A stretch of DNA of 64,000 bases from Plazaster borealis (taxonomy: Eukaryota > Echinodermata > Asteroidea > Forcipulatida > Labidiasteridae). Below, in pieces: positions 45,801-57,700 of the stretch (its first letter is position 1; every line of letters begins with the position of its first letter). Location: positions 22,340,818-22,404,817 of the forward strand of contig CM037471.1 in NCBI GenBank assembly GCA_021014325.1, written 5' to 3'. A model generated the notes under the pieces. The model made no database searches and had not been told where the DNA came from. It saw nothing but the letters and a program-made list of their open reading frames with translations. The position numbers and the translations under genes were made by a program.

Positions 45801-48661
45801 TGCAAAATAAGTGTAAGCATTAATTTTTGTCTGTTTCATGAAACGTGGCATGGGATATTCTCTTGAATGAAGCCACAACTCCCGCCAAAACTGATTTAAG
45901 CCTAATGCACAGAATAAAATGGAAAACAGCAATAACGTTTTTCGATTTCTGTGCCTCTCAAATCTTTTGCAAATCCGTTTTGGAATCCAAGTTTGGAAAG
46001 AGATAGGTAGACTCTCGTAAATTGGATTGTTGAAAATGATGTACTCGTACCAAACTAGTTTTCATGACGTGGTTTTTACAACGAGATTTCTGAACATAAT
46101 AAACTACTTTTATTAATTTGGAAACTAGAGTTCTCGATAAATACGGAGTTGTGTAAAAAGTGTCACAAATATCGTCCTTATTTTATCGGAAGAATTTTGT
46201 TTAAATTAAAGAAACAGTGAACATTTGCAACAATTGTAAATTATTCATCAGATCAGACAGAGGGAGAGAACAATGAAACTGATATTATGATATTTGGTGT
46301 GTTGTCTAGTCATTTTGTCTCGCCAGTGATTGTCATGACTCCACAAAACACCGACTTGGCAAGGAAAGTGTAGACATGACGAACAGTAGAGTCACATTTG
46401 CTCCTCTGGAAAGCGAAGGAAAAAAGCCCCGGTGATGGGTCTGTGAGTCACCAGGGGCCATTGGCTAGAAAACGGGACCGAACAAAAGCTGGATAATGCT
46501 TCGCCATGATGACACATGGTGCAATAAGCCTATTAGTTCTGCCATCACAATAATGCCTGCAGTCAAGGGACATTTTTCATCTTGTGAAGTACCTCTATGT
46601 ACAAAATCAGGAGGTACCTGTACGTGATTGGTAAAAACATCGCTGGAAACATTGTTGGGAAAATCATACTAGGTGTAATAACCATAACATTAGTAGCGCT
46701 CTGACCAACATGGATCATGTAATTTGTACCGACCTATTCATACAATAAATCCTCTTTAACTAAATTCGGGCAAAAGGGATACTCAATGTTGGCCTAAAAA
46801 TATACAAATTAGAGGCCCCCTCTTCAATACAGCATGATTGCAATACTGTTTGCATTTCAAAAGAAGTTATATTTAAACCTGTATTATACCCACAAAAGCA
46901 ACAACCTATTTTGTTTTTGTTATAGAAAATAAATAAACACACTCAATAACTTGAACCCAAATCGAGTCAAGTGTATCGTGAATCTCGATATATATTTTTA
47001 CATTTTTTGCTTCAGTAACTCTTTTTTGGAAGTAGCAAGAGGGCGGTTCAGCGAAACTAATTTATTACAACATCCAGACAGACGAAGTTATCAATCAATT
47101 TCCAATTCTTGGCCGATCTTATTGGTGTAGAAAATGCTGAATTAAACATCGCAAAATAACTTTATTTGGTGAGGTCGAAAATTCGGCAACATGCTCTCGA
47201 GATCGTCAGATACAAAACAACTCAGTGAATTTTTTAAGGACAACAGAGGGCGCTACAAGAAATGTATGGAGTGAAACAAAGCAAAAGTGACCGCTCACAC
47301 ATGCACATCGATATGCAGACTACAAAATACACAGCTAGATCCAGGACACTAATTCAATTCAAATCCCAGGTAAGTCGAAAGAAAATACTCGTCACATAGT
47401 CATGCATTTTTGTACAAAGAGTCAATGGCCAATATCTACCAGAAATTTAAGTTATGATTTTGTTGTACTTTGTTTTAACAAAAGGAAAAGGCCAACTTGG
47501 GTAGCGTTTAGAAAAATGTCTATCCTCGTATCCCCATTATTCGCGCACGTAAGAATTGAAATTGAATTTTGACTTGATTAACAGAATCAAGAACAACTTT
47601 TAGCTTTAATTTTAATTGTCTGATGTCAAACACCTGGAGAGAGGAGAAAGCCCGCAGAATCGTCAAGCACAACGAAACTCGTCGTCTCGTCTCCAATCCC
47701 CGATTTGTCAAGTTTTTTTTTCCGTCACATGAATTCGCGCACTTGGGCTGGAACGCCACTACGAGTCCTATTGTCCCGCTTTCTTCCGCTTTTCTTCTAA
47801 ATGCAGGGAAGCGTGCGGTTGAAAAGCTGCCGGATGAAAATTATTTACGGGAAGGTTGGGTGGTGGGGGTGGGGGGGTGGGGTGGGAAATGGACTCTGCG
47901 CTGTGGTCAAGCCCACGTCCCCCAAATACAAACAGTTGGTAATTACTGAAAAAATTATTAAAAAGAAATACTAAGGCCTTCCGCCACTCAACCTTCCGTA
48001 GTATTTGTTACGCCCTCTGTTGTTAAATGAAAATCACGTGTAAAAGTATTGGCAGACGATACATGGCAGACGATTTCAGTGTTTTTTTTTTTTTTTTTTT
48101 TTTTTCCATCTCTTCTTATATTTTATCTTTAGTTCTAAAGAAAAGGTAAGATTTTGTATTTTACATTTATCTCTTATCTAAAATCTTACCGGAACACTTT
48201 TTTGATTCCACAGTTTATCAGGCTTTTGTTTATCAGGGCTTTATAAAAAAAAATAAAAAAAAAGTATTGTAAACAAATAAAAATAAAATCGGAAAAAGGT
48301 ACCTGCGCGAATATTTGTGATGCGCGAAATTGGGGTACGGGAGGATACATCCATCCATCCATGCCATGGGTAATTGAATTTCCATTGGATTTGTAAATGT
48401 GGGGCCTAATTAATTTGTAGACATGACGGAAATTCCGCAAAGCTCCAGGATGCAAGCCTCCCTCACAAATTCATGAATTGTACCGAGCTACCACATTCTC
48501 AGGTTTAGACAGGTCATGTAGCTAGAGTTCTCAATCTCCCCGACTAGTGACTAGTCATTACTAGGGCCTACTACTAGTGTTTGGAGGATAATTACAGTTT
48601 TAGTTTGGGATCCTGGTTTCTACTTTGTGCTCAACATAACTATTTTGTTATTTTTTATGCA
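42871..48661. other. Gene-free stretch left of the acetyltransferase gene
   Basis: No exon with convincing coding character was found. Open frames at 43112-43441, 45058-45264 and 47520-47949 have no family signature. A homopolymer T run of about 25 lies at 48080-48106. A G-rich run lies at 47860-47885. The upstream exon or promoter of the gene starting at 48679 is probably in the right part, but the sequence does not show where. Confidence 0.4.
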
Positions 48662-48678
48662 GATCAATCTGTTAAATT

Positions 48679-49212
48679 ATGGCGACAATACTGCACAGAC
48701 TTGGACTGCTACGACTTTGTGCAACAGCAACGACAACGTGCCCATGTAGACTGAGGTCGTCAGTCCCCAGCACTACCCTGCCACCAGATGCAAAATATTC
48801 TCAATTTGACCACCACCCGAACCTTAACCAGACACCTGGAATTTGTAAAATCCGCAAACTCCATCCAAGGGAAGTCTCCATCCTCTCCGGTAGTCAGCCT
48901 ATAGAGGGCGCCAGATTGAGAAACGATGACCTGCGGTTGATGTATAATGCAGACCCAAATGGTTTCTTTCTTGCAACGACTGAGAGCGGAGATGTCGTCG
49001 GATCTATTGCAGCAATTCGTCAGAGTGAGACACTGGGGTACATCGGATTTCATCATGTGGCGGACGCTTTCCAGGTGGAAGGAGCTAGGCTTTGGGAAGC
49101 TGCAATGGAGTATCTGGGTGATCGGAACGTTGGTATAGAGGTTGGGACGTCGGAAATTGGCAAATATACAGCGCTTGGATTTAAAGAGGAATGGAGGACT
49201 GGATGCTTCAAG
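48679..49212 (+). CDS. Acetyltransferase coding exon 1
   Basis: Holds the presequence-like N-terminus and the first GNAT domain. The donor AAG/GTAGAA follows the codons for TGCFK, leaving phase 0. If the intron is retained, the frame runs 50 codons further to a stop at 49363-49365 with no domain character, so splicing here is preferred. Confidence 0.8.
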
Positions 49213-50751
49213 GTAGAAAGTGACTCCTCAAACTTTTTGCCTTGTCATAAAGACATAAAGTGTGATTTTCAGAGAGAGGGGTTTGAAGTTCAGAAAGTTT
49301 CTAGAAAATATTGTGCCCTCAATGATTGCGTTTCTGGAAGAAAAAAAAAACAGTGCAAGAAGTAAGTTGAATTAATACTCGGACTCCAATAACAACAAAT
49401 ACACATATTATGTGAATTAATGCCACAGTCGAAATCAACAGTTTTTATTTTGTGCGAGATACCAAATGTTTTGGCAAACCAGACACTGAACACAAAACGG
49501 CGGGTACACCAGACCCAAAAAGCGGGTTCACCAGACCCTAACAAGGGGGTACACCAGACCCCCAACATGGGTACACCAGACCCAAAAATTGCTTGATGTA
49601 TGCCAGCTATAATAAACCAAAGATATTGTGTAGGCGTACACCATATTAACTGTAAAAACAAAACTAAAAAAAAGTGCAAGAAGCAAACTGAGTTAATTGA
49701 AATACATGAGAATTGTCTAACAGATTTTTTTTCATTCACATCAGGGTACTGGAATCCCCCTTCTACCAGAGGTGCAAAGTAACAAAATCCTGCGACCGAT
49801 TGCCGACATCGGATACGGTCGAGTTGTAGACTTTGATACAGAGATATGTGGCGTGCCAAGGATCAAGTTCCTTCTGAGCTGGCTGCAGACACTGGGTTCC
49901 TCTGGGGCTGCTCAGGCAGTCTTAGAAGGTATTGGAGCAATTCAAACCAGAAGTTTTCTTGGTTGTTTTTGTTGGCTGTACAGGGATTTAACTGGATGGG
50001 AAAGGGATACAGGGGGCCTATGGTAATGAAAGGTTGAAGGTCACAAGGTAGATTCGTTATTTTGGGTCGAGCAAAGAAAACTTGACTTAAGGGGGACTTG
50101 AACCTGTGACTTCCGGATTAATGTGCTGGCACTCTATCAACTAAGCTATCTAGCCCTAATGTTGGCCAAAAAATATAAACAAATAGATAAATATTATTTG
50201 TATTATTTATTTACTTATTTTCACAAAAAAACATCAAGAGAACACCATATAGAATGCTCCAGACTGCACAGTAGGGCTTTTAAAACCAAGAAAAAACACC
50301 AAGTAGAAAACGTTCCGAAGACCTTGCCTCAATTCAGCGTGCTTCGGCCAAACATCCAAAAATTTTGGTCCAGAATGCCCCACAGTTTGGAAAAAAACCT
50401 GGGGAGAACCCTGAAGACACTTGTCAACTAATTCTTATAATCATTTCAGGTAATCGTGTCATCGGGTTCGGTGTAATCCGCCCCCTGCAGAAAGCTTCCT
50501 GCCACCGCATCGGCCCTCTACTGGCAGAAAACGCAGCCGCAACCCAAGTGCTCCTTCTGTCCCTCCTCAGTAAGATCGCCAAGGAGACACTCTTCCTGGA
50601 CTCGCCTCTTTGTAACCCGTCCTTCACCAGGATACTTGAGACGGACTTGAGGATGGAGCAGGTCGACGAAAGAGCGAGGATGTACTCAAGAGGAAATCCG
50701 GGTGTTGAAGTTCGGAAAATGTTTGGGGTCCTGAGTAAAGACATTGGATGA
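48679..50751 (+). CDS. Two-domain GNAT-type N-acetyltransferase, three coding exons
   Basis: Coding exons are 48679-49212, 49772-49928 and 50450-50751 (993 nt, about 330 residues). Introns have GT-AG ends and phases 0 and 1. The ATG lies in a good context (A at -3, G at +4), 17 bp after a TTTTTTATGCAG acceptor, so a 5' UTR exon probably lies upstream. Residues 1-35 are Arg/Ser/Thr-rich without acidic residues, like a mitochondrial presequence. Residues about 80-178 look like a GNAT fold: NGFFLATTESGDVVGSIAAI, then a degenerate acetyl-CoA loop (QVEGARLW) and KYTALGF. Exons 2-3 give a second half with VVDFDTEICGVPRIKFLLSW and NRVIGFGVIRP, matching in style the YitH/HolE-type GNAT domain. Substrate unknown. 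The split second domain and the exon junctions are inference, though all phases fit. Confidence 0.85.
49213..49771 (+). other. Acetyltransferase intron 1 with a short tandem repeat
   Basis: At 49499-49590 the word GGTACACCAGACCC recurs about four times with period 20-25 bp. A - strand open frame over this intron has no family signature. Confidence 0.6.
49772..49928 (+). CDS. Acetyltransferase coding exon 2
   Basis: 157 nt. The acceptor CTACCAGAG at 49771 keeps phase 0, and the donor after GTCTTAGAAG (GTATTG) leaves phase 1. It encodes the linker and the start of the second domain (DTEICGVPR, LLSWLQTLG). The alternative acceptor two bases upstream would break the frame. Confidence 0.75.
50062..50158 (-). 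mobile_element. tRNA-derived SINE fragment, family S2
   Basis: On -, GGGCTAGATAGCTTAGTTGA carries an A-box-like start and GGTTCAAGTCCCCC a B-box. The tail CAAGTTTTCTTTGCTCGACCC matches the S2 copy at 55193. It lies inside intron 2 of the acetyltransferase gene. It is not a tRNA gene, because the 3' acceptor strand is replaced. Confidence 0.65.
50450..50751 (+). CDS. Acetyltransferase coding exon 3 (terminal)
   Basis: The acceptor ATCATTTCAG ends at 50449. The first two bases complete a Gly codon from exon 2, giving E-G-NRVIGFG. It encodes GPLLAENAAATQVLLLSLL and FLDSPLCNPSFTRILE, which look like the GNAT helix and strands, and ends KDIG-TGA at 50749-50751. Confidence 0.85.
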
Positions 50752-50831
50752 TTCGTTGGATCTGTGAATGAACTTTTGCTATCCATCACTTTGCACGGTT
50801 CCCTGACTACAGTAACACTACGAAGATTTCA

Positions 50832-51021
50832 GGGCCAAATTTCATAGAGCTGCTTAAGCGGAAAATTTTGCTTAACTTTTTTCTGCTAAGCAAAAACTAA
50901 GCAGGATACCAGTTACATTTTGTACATGTAAAATGGTACTTTAGCTGGTAACCCTTATTCTGGTAAGCACCATTTTGTTGTGCTTAGCAACTTTTTTATG
51001 CAGCTCTATGAAATTGGGCCC
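50832..51021. mobile_element. Inverted-repeat element, family M1 (GGGCCCAATTTCATAGAGCTG)
   Basis: AGGGCCAAATTTCATAGAGC at the left faces GCAGCTCTATGAAATTGGGC at the right. The interior (AAGCAGGATACCAGTTACAT, GTACATGTAAAATGGTA) is shared with 56585 and 63152-63301. It lies about 80 bp after the acetyltransferase stop, so it is probably transcribed in the 3' UTR. A weak AATAAA is at 51465-51470. Confidence 0.88.
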
Positions 51022-51022
51022 A

Positions 51023-51866
51023 GGTTGGCTTAGTGGCATCTTGCCCTGCCTCTGTGGATCCTTTTTTTGTTTTACTTAATCTTGGGACATCATGCTTAAA
51101 ACGACCAAACAAAAACAATCATTAACACAAATTATTCTTTGATATTTGTGAAGCAAAAATTCACTTTTATGCCCGGCATAACATTGATACTTTTACAGAA
51201 AGAAGAACATTGTTAGAAAAAATATGTTAAACGCAAGATTGTAATTTTTTTGATGAGGACACGTGTAATGCATACATACATGTACATTGGAACACCCCAA
51301 TACAAAACACATTTTGTTCCGTGAAATGGAACGGTCCAGATTTCACCTTGTGATTTATATTCTGCAATATTGTACTCATATACATCCAATATTTGTATAA
51401 ATATCACACTCTTGTTGCTATCAATCGACCAATCAAAATCGAGGATTAAAGTGTACTTGAAGATAATAAAAAACAGTGTCTTACTTTCCCTTGGAAAAAT
51501 ATTTCAAAAAATTGAAATGTGTATATTTTTTGGTTTTTGGAGACTACTTGGAATTGGTTGCCATGTGTAACATACCCTTTGGTCTTCGCTTCAATTTATT
51601 CAGAAGTAGAATTACATAATCCCTTTAAGAATTCTCCTTTACTAAGGGAAATTTACTGGTCATTTATGGTTCATATCCAAGACCTTTTTGTAAAAACTAT
51701 CTTCTGTAATGAAACAAAAAAAAGTGGTGCACTGGTGTACATTATCTTGGCACTGATCAACCACAACCCTGAAGATCAACAGTCTCTGCTTTGAATGTAA
51801 CTTGAAATATCTACAACAGTTACACGAAATGCAAACAAATGATTTGAGCTGAAATCCTTTTCGTGG
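51023..51866. other. Probable 3' UTR and intergenic sequence
   Basis: AT-rich, with overlapping short frames lacking family signatures. The AATAAA at 51465-51470 is a candidate poly(A) signal for the acetyltransferase gene. Confidence 0.3.
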
Positions 51867-51867
51867 C

Positions 51868-52230
51868 ATGTCGTGGCCGTGCGGTCTTAAAGCATGGAGC
51901 TCAAGTTCTGGTGGTTAAGTCATCAGGATGTGGGTTCGAATCGAGGTCATGACACTTGTGTCCTTCAGCAAGACACTTAACTATAATCGCTTCTCTTCAC
52001 CCAGGGGTAAATGGGTACCTGTGACGGCAGAGATGGTTCTCGTCATTGATTAAGTTTGGTGCGCCACACATTTGGCAGCACAGGCTGTATACTCTCCAGG
52101 GAGCTTAGATGGTTTAAGGAATGAAATTAATGGCCCAGTGATCAGGGGTAATAACGTTGGAGCACCATGAGCGTCACTGATTTACGGATTTGAGCGCTAT
52201 ATAAGAAGCCACTTTTATTATTATTCTATC
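51868..52230 (+). mobile_element. tRNA-derived SINE, family S1, full length with (ATT)n tail
   Basis: Head GTCGTGGCCGTGCGGTCTTA with B-box GGTTCGAATCGAGG, then CACTTGTGTCCTTCAGCAAG, CACCCAGGGGTAAATGGGTA and the tail GAGCGCTATATAAGAAGCC with TTATTATTATT. It lies between the two convergent genes. Confidence 0.88.
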
Positions 52231-52985
52231 CCATGAGATGCTGTTATCACAAGATTTCACGCAACTATAAACACAGGTTCCCTGATTGCGTTGAGAGCAT
52301 CTTAATTCAGTTTCACCAGTAACGCTTTATTTCAGACTCGGCACATACAACATACCTTTACATGGCTGATTATCACCAAACTCGAACGAGCAAATCACAA
52401 AGCTCGTTATTCGATTGGCCGCAAAACTCTACCCAAACTTGAAAGCAATATTTAACAAGTTGAAGTCAATGACTGAATGACACAATGCACTTGTCATGAA
52501 CTGCAAGTTGACCAATGAAACCACGGGAAACATTTCATGTAAACACAAAATGTTGCCGTCATTTGTGGCTATAAAAGTAAGACAATTTGAAAATATAATT
52601 CCACAGATTTTCCTTTGCACAGACTGGGACCATACTTCACGACTGAAGTCACTCATACGGATTGAATTCAAACAACTAAAATCTAGACTTGACCCAGGTC
52701 GAACTTTCATCGAGTCCTTGTTTATCTGAATAATATCCACTGCATGCACTCCAAATAACATCGCAGCTTTATTTCAGCGCTCTGAGGTGCGCCCTCAATC
52801 GCCAGGAATGTGCCAATCATTTCTGCTATCGAAAGTCTGACTAAATGAATCCACCAGGAGGACCCCCCCCTTGCATGATATGTAGTTATTCATTATGCAT
52901 AAATGTATGCAACAGTTTTGCAATCCGCATTTTGCTGGATTGGCAAATAATTGACACTAGAGGACGCGCATTACATAAAGCTTCC

Positions 52986-52991
52986 TTTATT
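52986..52991 (-). terminator. YEATS2: Candidate poly(A) signal of YEATS2
   Basis: AATAAA on the - strand, 237 bp after the stop codon. Other AATAAA words lie further left (52768-52773), so the real cleavage site is uncertain. Confidence 0.35.
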
Positions 52992-53227
52992 CTGTGATTA
53001 CTACGATACGACTTAATCAGCAGGAGACCCGACTTGAACGAAGTCCACCTAAAATCTGGCTTCTACCCGTAAAAACAAATGATGAAGTTCAGGACGCCAA
53101 TTTTCTACCGGTTATGTGTAACAGGGGCAACGTGATCAATATGCAAATTAGGTCTCCGATGTTTCCAGAGAACTGTCCGTTTTCTCTTGTAAGATTTTCT
53201 CGGCGCTGCTGTTTAAACCGATAGCTG

Positions 53228-53369
53228 TTAGTGACTGGATGAAGAAGAGTCGTGACTGTTCTCTGAAGCCATAGCGACCACTCCCAGATGTTTGTTGGTC
53301 AGGAAGTCCAACGACTCTGTACTATTGATGGCCTGAAGGACGTGGGTTGGAAGAATCTCCTTTGGAAGT
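53228..53369 (-). CDS. YEATS2: YEATS2 terminal coding exon (end of histone fold)
   Basis: The acceptor TTTTCTGTCGCAG precedes [15 protein letters not shown]. The motif [10 protein letters not shown] is almost the same as the human C-terminus. The protein ends in a Ser-rich tail (HDSSSSSH) and TAA at 53228-53230. Confidence 0.93.
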
Positions 53370-54707
53370 CTGCGACAGAAAATATACACGATGAAAATAT
53401 ACAGCGTTGGAACATGGTACAATGTTTAAAAAGTTTTTGTTATACAAGAACTTGTATTATTCGCTCTTGGTAGAGCCATTTGACGAAAAGAATATACAGC
53501 TTAAGCAGCTCTATGAAATTGAGGCCTGTGTGTGATTTTTGGTCATTCTTGTCAAAGGACTTTGTTTCAAAATGACCATGGAGTTTTTAGGGATAGCTGA
53601 TTAATTTTTGAGTTTTTAGTATAATAAATGCTTACCTGTTATCTGTACGATTATTATAAGCCTTTGATAGGGACTTCCGTAGAAGGGAGCTCATGAACTG
53701 AGAAACAGCCTGAAACAGAAGAAGGACAGACAACGTCAAGTTAAAGCACGAGGACAACATTGGTGATTTTCAAAGACAAGTATCTACACTTTGTGTGAGC
53801 CAACATACACATGACATAACAAACTTTTGCAAAAAAACAAACACAAACAGTACTCTTTATTCCCGATGCAATTTTATAATCTATTAAAATCGCTGCGGTA
53901 CCAGCAGCAGCATCATAGGAATTGAACTGCCTCTAGCTACTGGGGCAAGTTCGGTTGTCTAGTGGTAAGACATCTGCTCTAGAATGGCAAAGGTCCTGGG
54001 TTTGAATCCCACCTGAGTAATGTGCCTGTGGACTTTTTTCGCAGGACTGGGGAAAGTACTGAGTATACAGTGCTTAACACACATTGTTTTATGGGTAAAA
54101 AACACAGATACAAAAACTGTGAAAGTTTAAACTGTATCGATCATCAGAGTCACAAGAAAATAGTGAAAAATAAAACTTCCCTATTTGTTCCTGTTTCCAA
54201 ACATCAAGTTTTGGACTCGCAAAGTCAAAACTAATTGTTTTACTCATTTCTCAAAAACTTTCGCATTTCAGCACAAATATTTCAAGGGAAATTTTCCACT
54301 ATCGGACCCGCTGACCATCCTCATACCATGTAAGATTGTGCAAATCTGTGAACATTTATATTTTGTGTCTTACCAATGTTGTGCACAACCCCTTAATACT
54401 ACAAAAAGCTACAGAACTTGAGTCCGATGCAGTAGACCGCTCGGCAAAGACACACCATTTAAAAGTCTCTACAATTGTATCGTTTTGTCAACTTACTGAT
54501 AGCATGACCTCCTCCACTACAGGGGAAAATGTGTCCTCAGCTAGCTGAGTGGGCTTGAAGCATATGCCAATCTAAGACATACAACAATTAAGAAAATCAG
54601 ATCAGTTTACATTGGCCATGGAGAATGAATTCACTTAGGTCTAAGGGTTTGTTGCTTTATGACTTTTGCATCAACTAATTATAATACTGTGTTATTTTTA
54701 TCATTGA

Positions 54708-54783
<76 letters not shown>

Positions 54784-57700
54784 GGTTTATTGAAAACACA
54801 CGTTGCCGCCCAAGGGCTGAATTGCAAAGTGCTTGTACAAGATTATTAAACTACAATAGAATACAGATTTTACAGAAAATTTAAAAGTCCTACATGAAAC
54901 AAAGATATGATCAACAAAAAATTGTAAAAACAAGCGCTATACACATTTGAATAGACCATGTACTACAGTAAAGAAAGATCAACCAAAATATACAATTCAA
55001 AATTCAAAAATTAAAAGATTTACAGTCATGACAAACACATATACAATATCTGTATTCCATTTTAAATCAGCGAGTCACATTAAAGATTGAAATCAAAGGT
55101 AACAAAAAAGTACATTGAAACAGATTTGGGTCAAGTGTTGACCAGTTATTAGCAAGAGAGGTAACAATTACATAGAAGTATATAATTTTGGGTTGAACAA
55201 AGAAAAATTGACTAGAGTGGGATTTGAACCAACGACCTCCAGTTTAGCATGCCAGGGCTCTACCAACTGAGCTATCTAGCCCTATGTTGGCTGTCAATAT
55301 CTTTGTTCAGGGGTGCCAGTCAGAAGCCATACAACCATTAACTGCAGTGTAGCCAGGGATCACACCCAAGTTTACAATACAACCTGGGAAGCGGCAGCCA
55401 GGGGATCACCTTAAGGGAACGGTTGTTGTTTACAACTTGATACATAAATATATATACAAATAAAATATTGAGTAGTCAAGTTTAAAATAAACATGTATTG
55501 AGTATATGTAAATACAATCGCACGTATTAAGTCAGTCAGAAGCCATACAACCTGTAACTGTGGTATAGCCAGATATCACCCCCAAGTTTACGATACAAGT
55601 TTACGATACAACCAGGTTGTAAAAGAATGTTGGATTGTTAAATCCAAAGTACAGAGCAAAAGAACAGTTCTTACCTCTTGAGCTACCTCCTGAATCATCT
55701 TAGTGCCTTTACTTGACGGAAGGTAGCACCTTATCCTGCCGGGTGTTCCCGGTGTCTCCTTCTTGACTGGTACCCGATGTCCCCGATCCCACACCCCGAT
55801 GATATCAATCTCGGCTTCACTGTCGGAGAAACTAGCGTTAATGGCCGACTGGCATTGCCGGAGACTGTTAGCGAGGTCATCTGGTACTGTGTAGCTCGTC
55901 TGTTTCAGTAAACCTAAGGGAGTATTTGGCAGTGAAAAAAAACACTTTACTAAATAATGTTCAAACTCACAAAGAAAACAGAGTTCAAGGACGTCCAACG
56001 AGTAACTTGTGTCGTGCCGTGGTCGAGTGGTTAAGAGCACTGGACGTAAGCCCCGGTGCTTCCGATCAGCAGAATGTGGGTCCGAGTCCCGGTCATGGCA
56101 CTTGTGTTCTTGGGCAAGATACTTTACAATAATTGATTTGTCCTTCGGATCCACAGGGATCACCTTTAGGGGATGCATTTTTTTATTTCAAATATCAAGT
56201 TTGGCAGGCAAGTCGTCAGATAGAAACTGGATAGAAACACTGACGAGGGGTCGATTTCACAAAGATTTAAGATTGATCTTAACTGTGTATCAATCTTAAT
56301 TGCTAACACAATATGTGATGTCACAATACAAATCACCATGGTGATATTAACAACTCATCTGAAGATTAATCTTAGCGCTTTGTAAAATCGAGCCCAGGCA
56401 TCTCTTCTCACCTGCAGATGAGAGCCATTTCTTCTTGCATTCATGTTCCTCCACATTGCCCTCCACTTTCCCCTTCTGCGACAAATCACCACAAATGCTG
56501 CACCAGTTCTCGTCAGTCTCACCAGCATCTATAAATCCTGGGGAAAAAAAAAAAGATTAACGTTTTAGAAACATCCAAAGAACAGGGCCCAATTTCATAG
56601 AGCTGCTTAAGCAGAAATTTATTCTTAACAACTTTCTGCAAAACAAAAATAAGCAGGATACCAGTCACATATTGTACATGTGACATGGTGTTTCGGCTGG
56701 TAACCTTATTCTGGTGAGCATAATTTTGATATGCTGAGCTAGTATTTGTGCTCAAGCAGCTCTATGAAATTGGGCCCAGGATGTGATGTTAACCCACCAG
56801 AACCAATTCCATAAAGCTGCTAAGGGCAGCAAATTGGCTTAGCACAGGTAAATGTTGCTTAGCACACATGGGTTACCGGCAACAATGCCAAGTAACATAC
56901 ATTGCTTGAGACTAGTGCCAAACTTGTTTTCCCCTTAGCCCAAACATCTGACCTCACATCTTCGAGGCTTGACAATAACGCCAGATACCAGCCTTTAGAA
57001 CCTGGCAGTTACCTGCCAGATTTACCTTTGACCTTGCATGCCATAATAATGTGTCTGCACACACACACACACTACACTCATTGTATGTGATATCACTATC
57101 AGTCTGGTAGCTATGCTTCACTGCATGTATATTTCTATCCAATGAAACCATTGAGTTTGTAAGACCAGTGCCTGTCTTTATCCTTCAGACAGGGGACAAG
57201 TCTACTTTTCGCTTAGCAATTTTTTTCTACTCATCTGCTTTATATTTCTCTATAATTTGGATTACACCATCAATTAAACCAAAGACCCTTCCGTCCCAAT
57301 GCTGTTTTCAACCCTCGCACCCCTACGCCAGCCATCTCCAAACGCCCCCCCTTCCATGCCCTTAACCCCCTCCCCTTTACCTGGTTCCGGTGGGACATAA
57401 CCCTGCTGTCTACACCACACCATCACCTCTTTGGTCGACCACATCTTCTCAAACCGAAGCTTCTCCGATTTCTCCCTGGCCTCGTTTGCAATCCGTCTGA
57501 CCGAGACGGCGCGGTGCCACTCAGCGGCTCGGCGTTTAGCCGCCGTCCAAGAATGGTAATGCTGAAGGGATGTGGCCGTGAAGGGATGCTCGCTCTGAAC
57601 TAAAATTGATAAACAACATGAGAAAACATCTCAGAGCAAAGTGGTATCATCACAATGATGTGAAAATAATAATAATAATAGTACATAGTTCTTATTGAAG

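Noticed and set aside
49290..49859. 189-residue open frame on - over the acetyltransferase gene
   Set aside because: It spans intron 1 and its small tandem repeat, antisense to supported exons, with no family signature.
55193..55290. tRNA gene on -
   Set aside because: The A and B boxes are present, but the 3' end runs into a repeat tail shared with 50062-50158.
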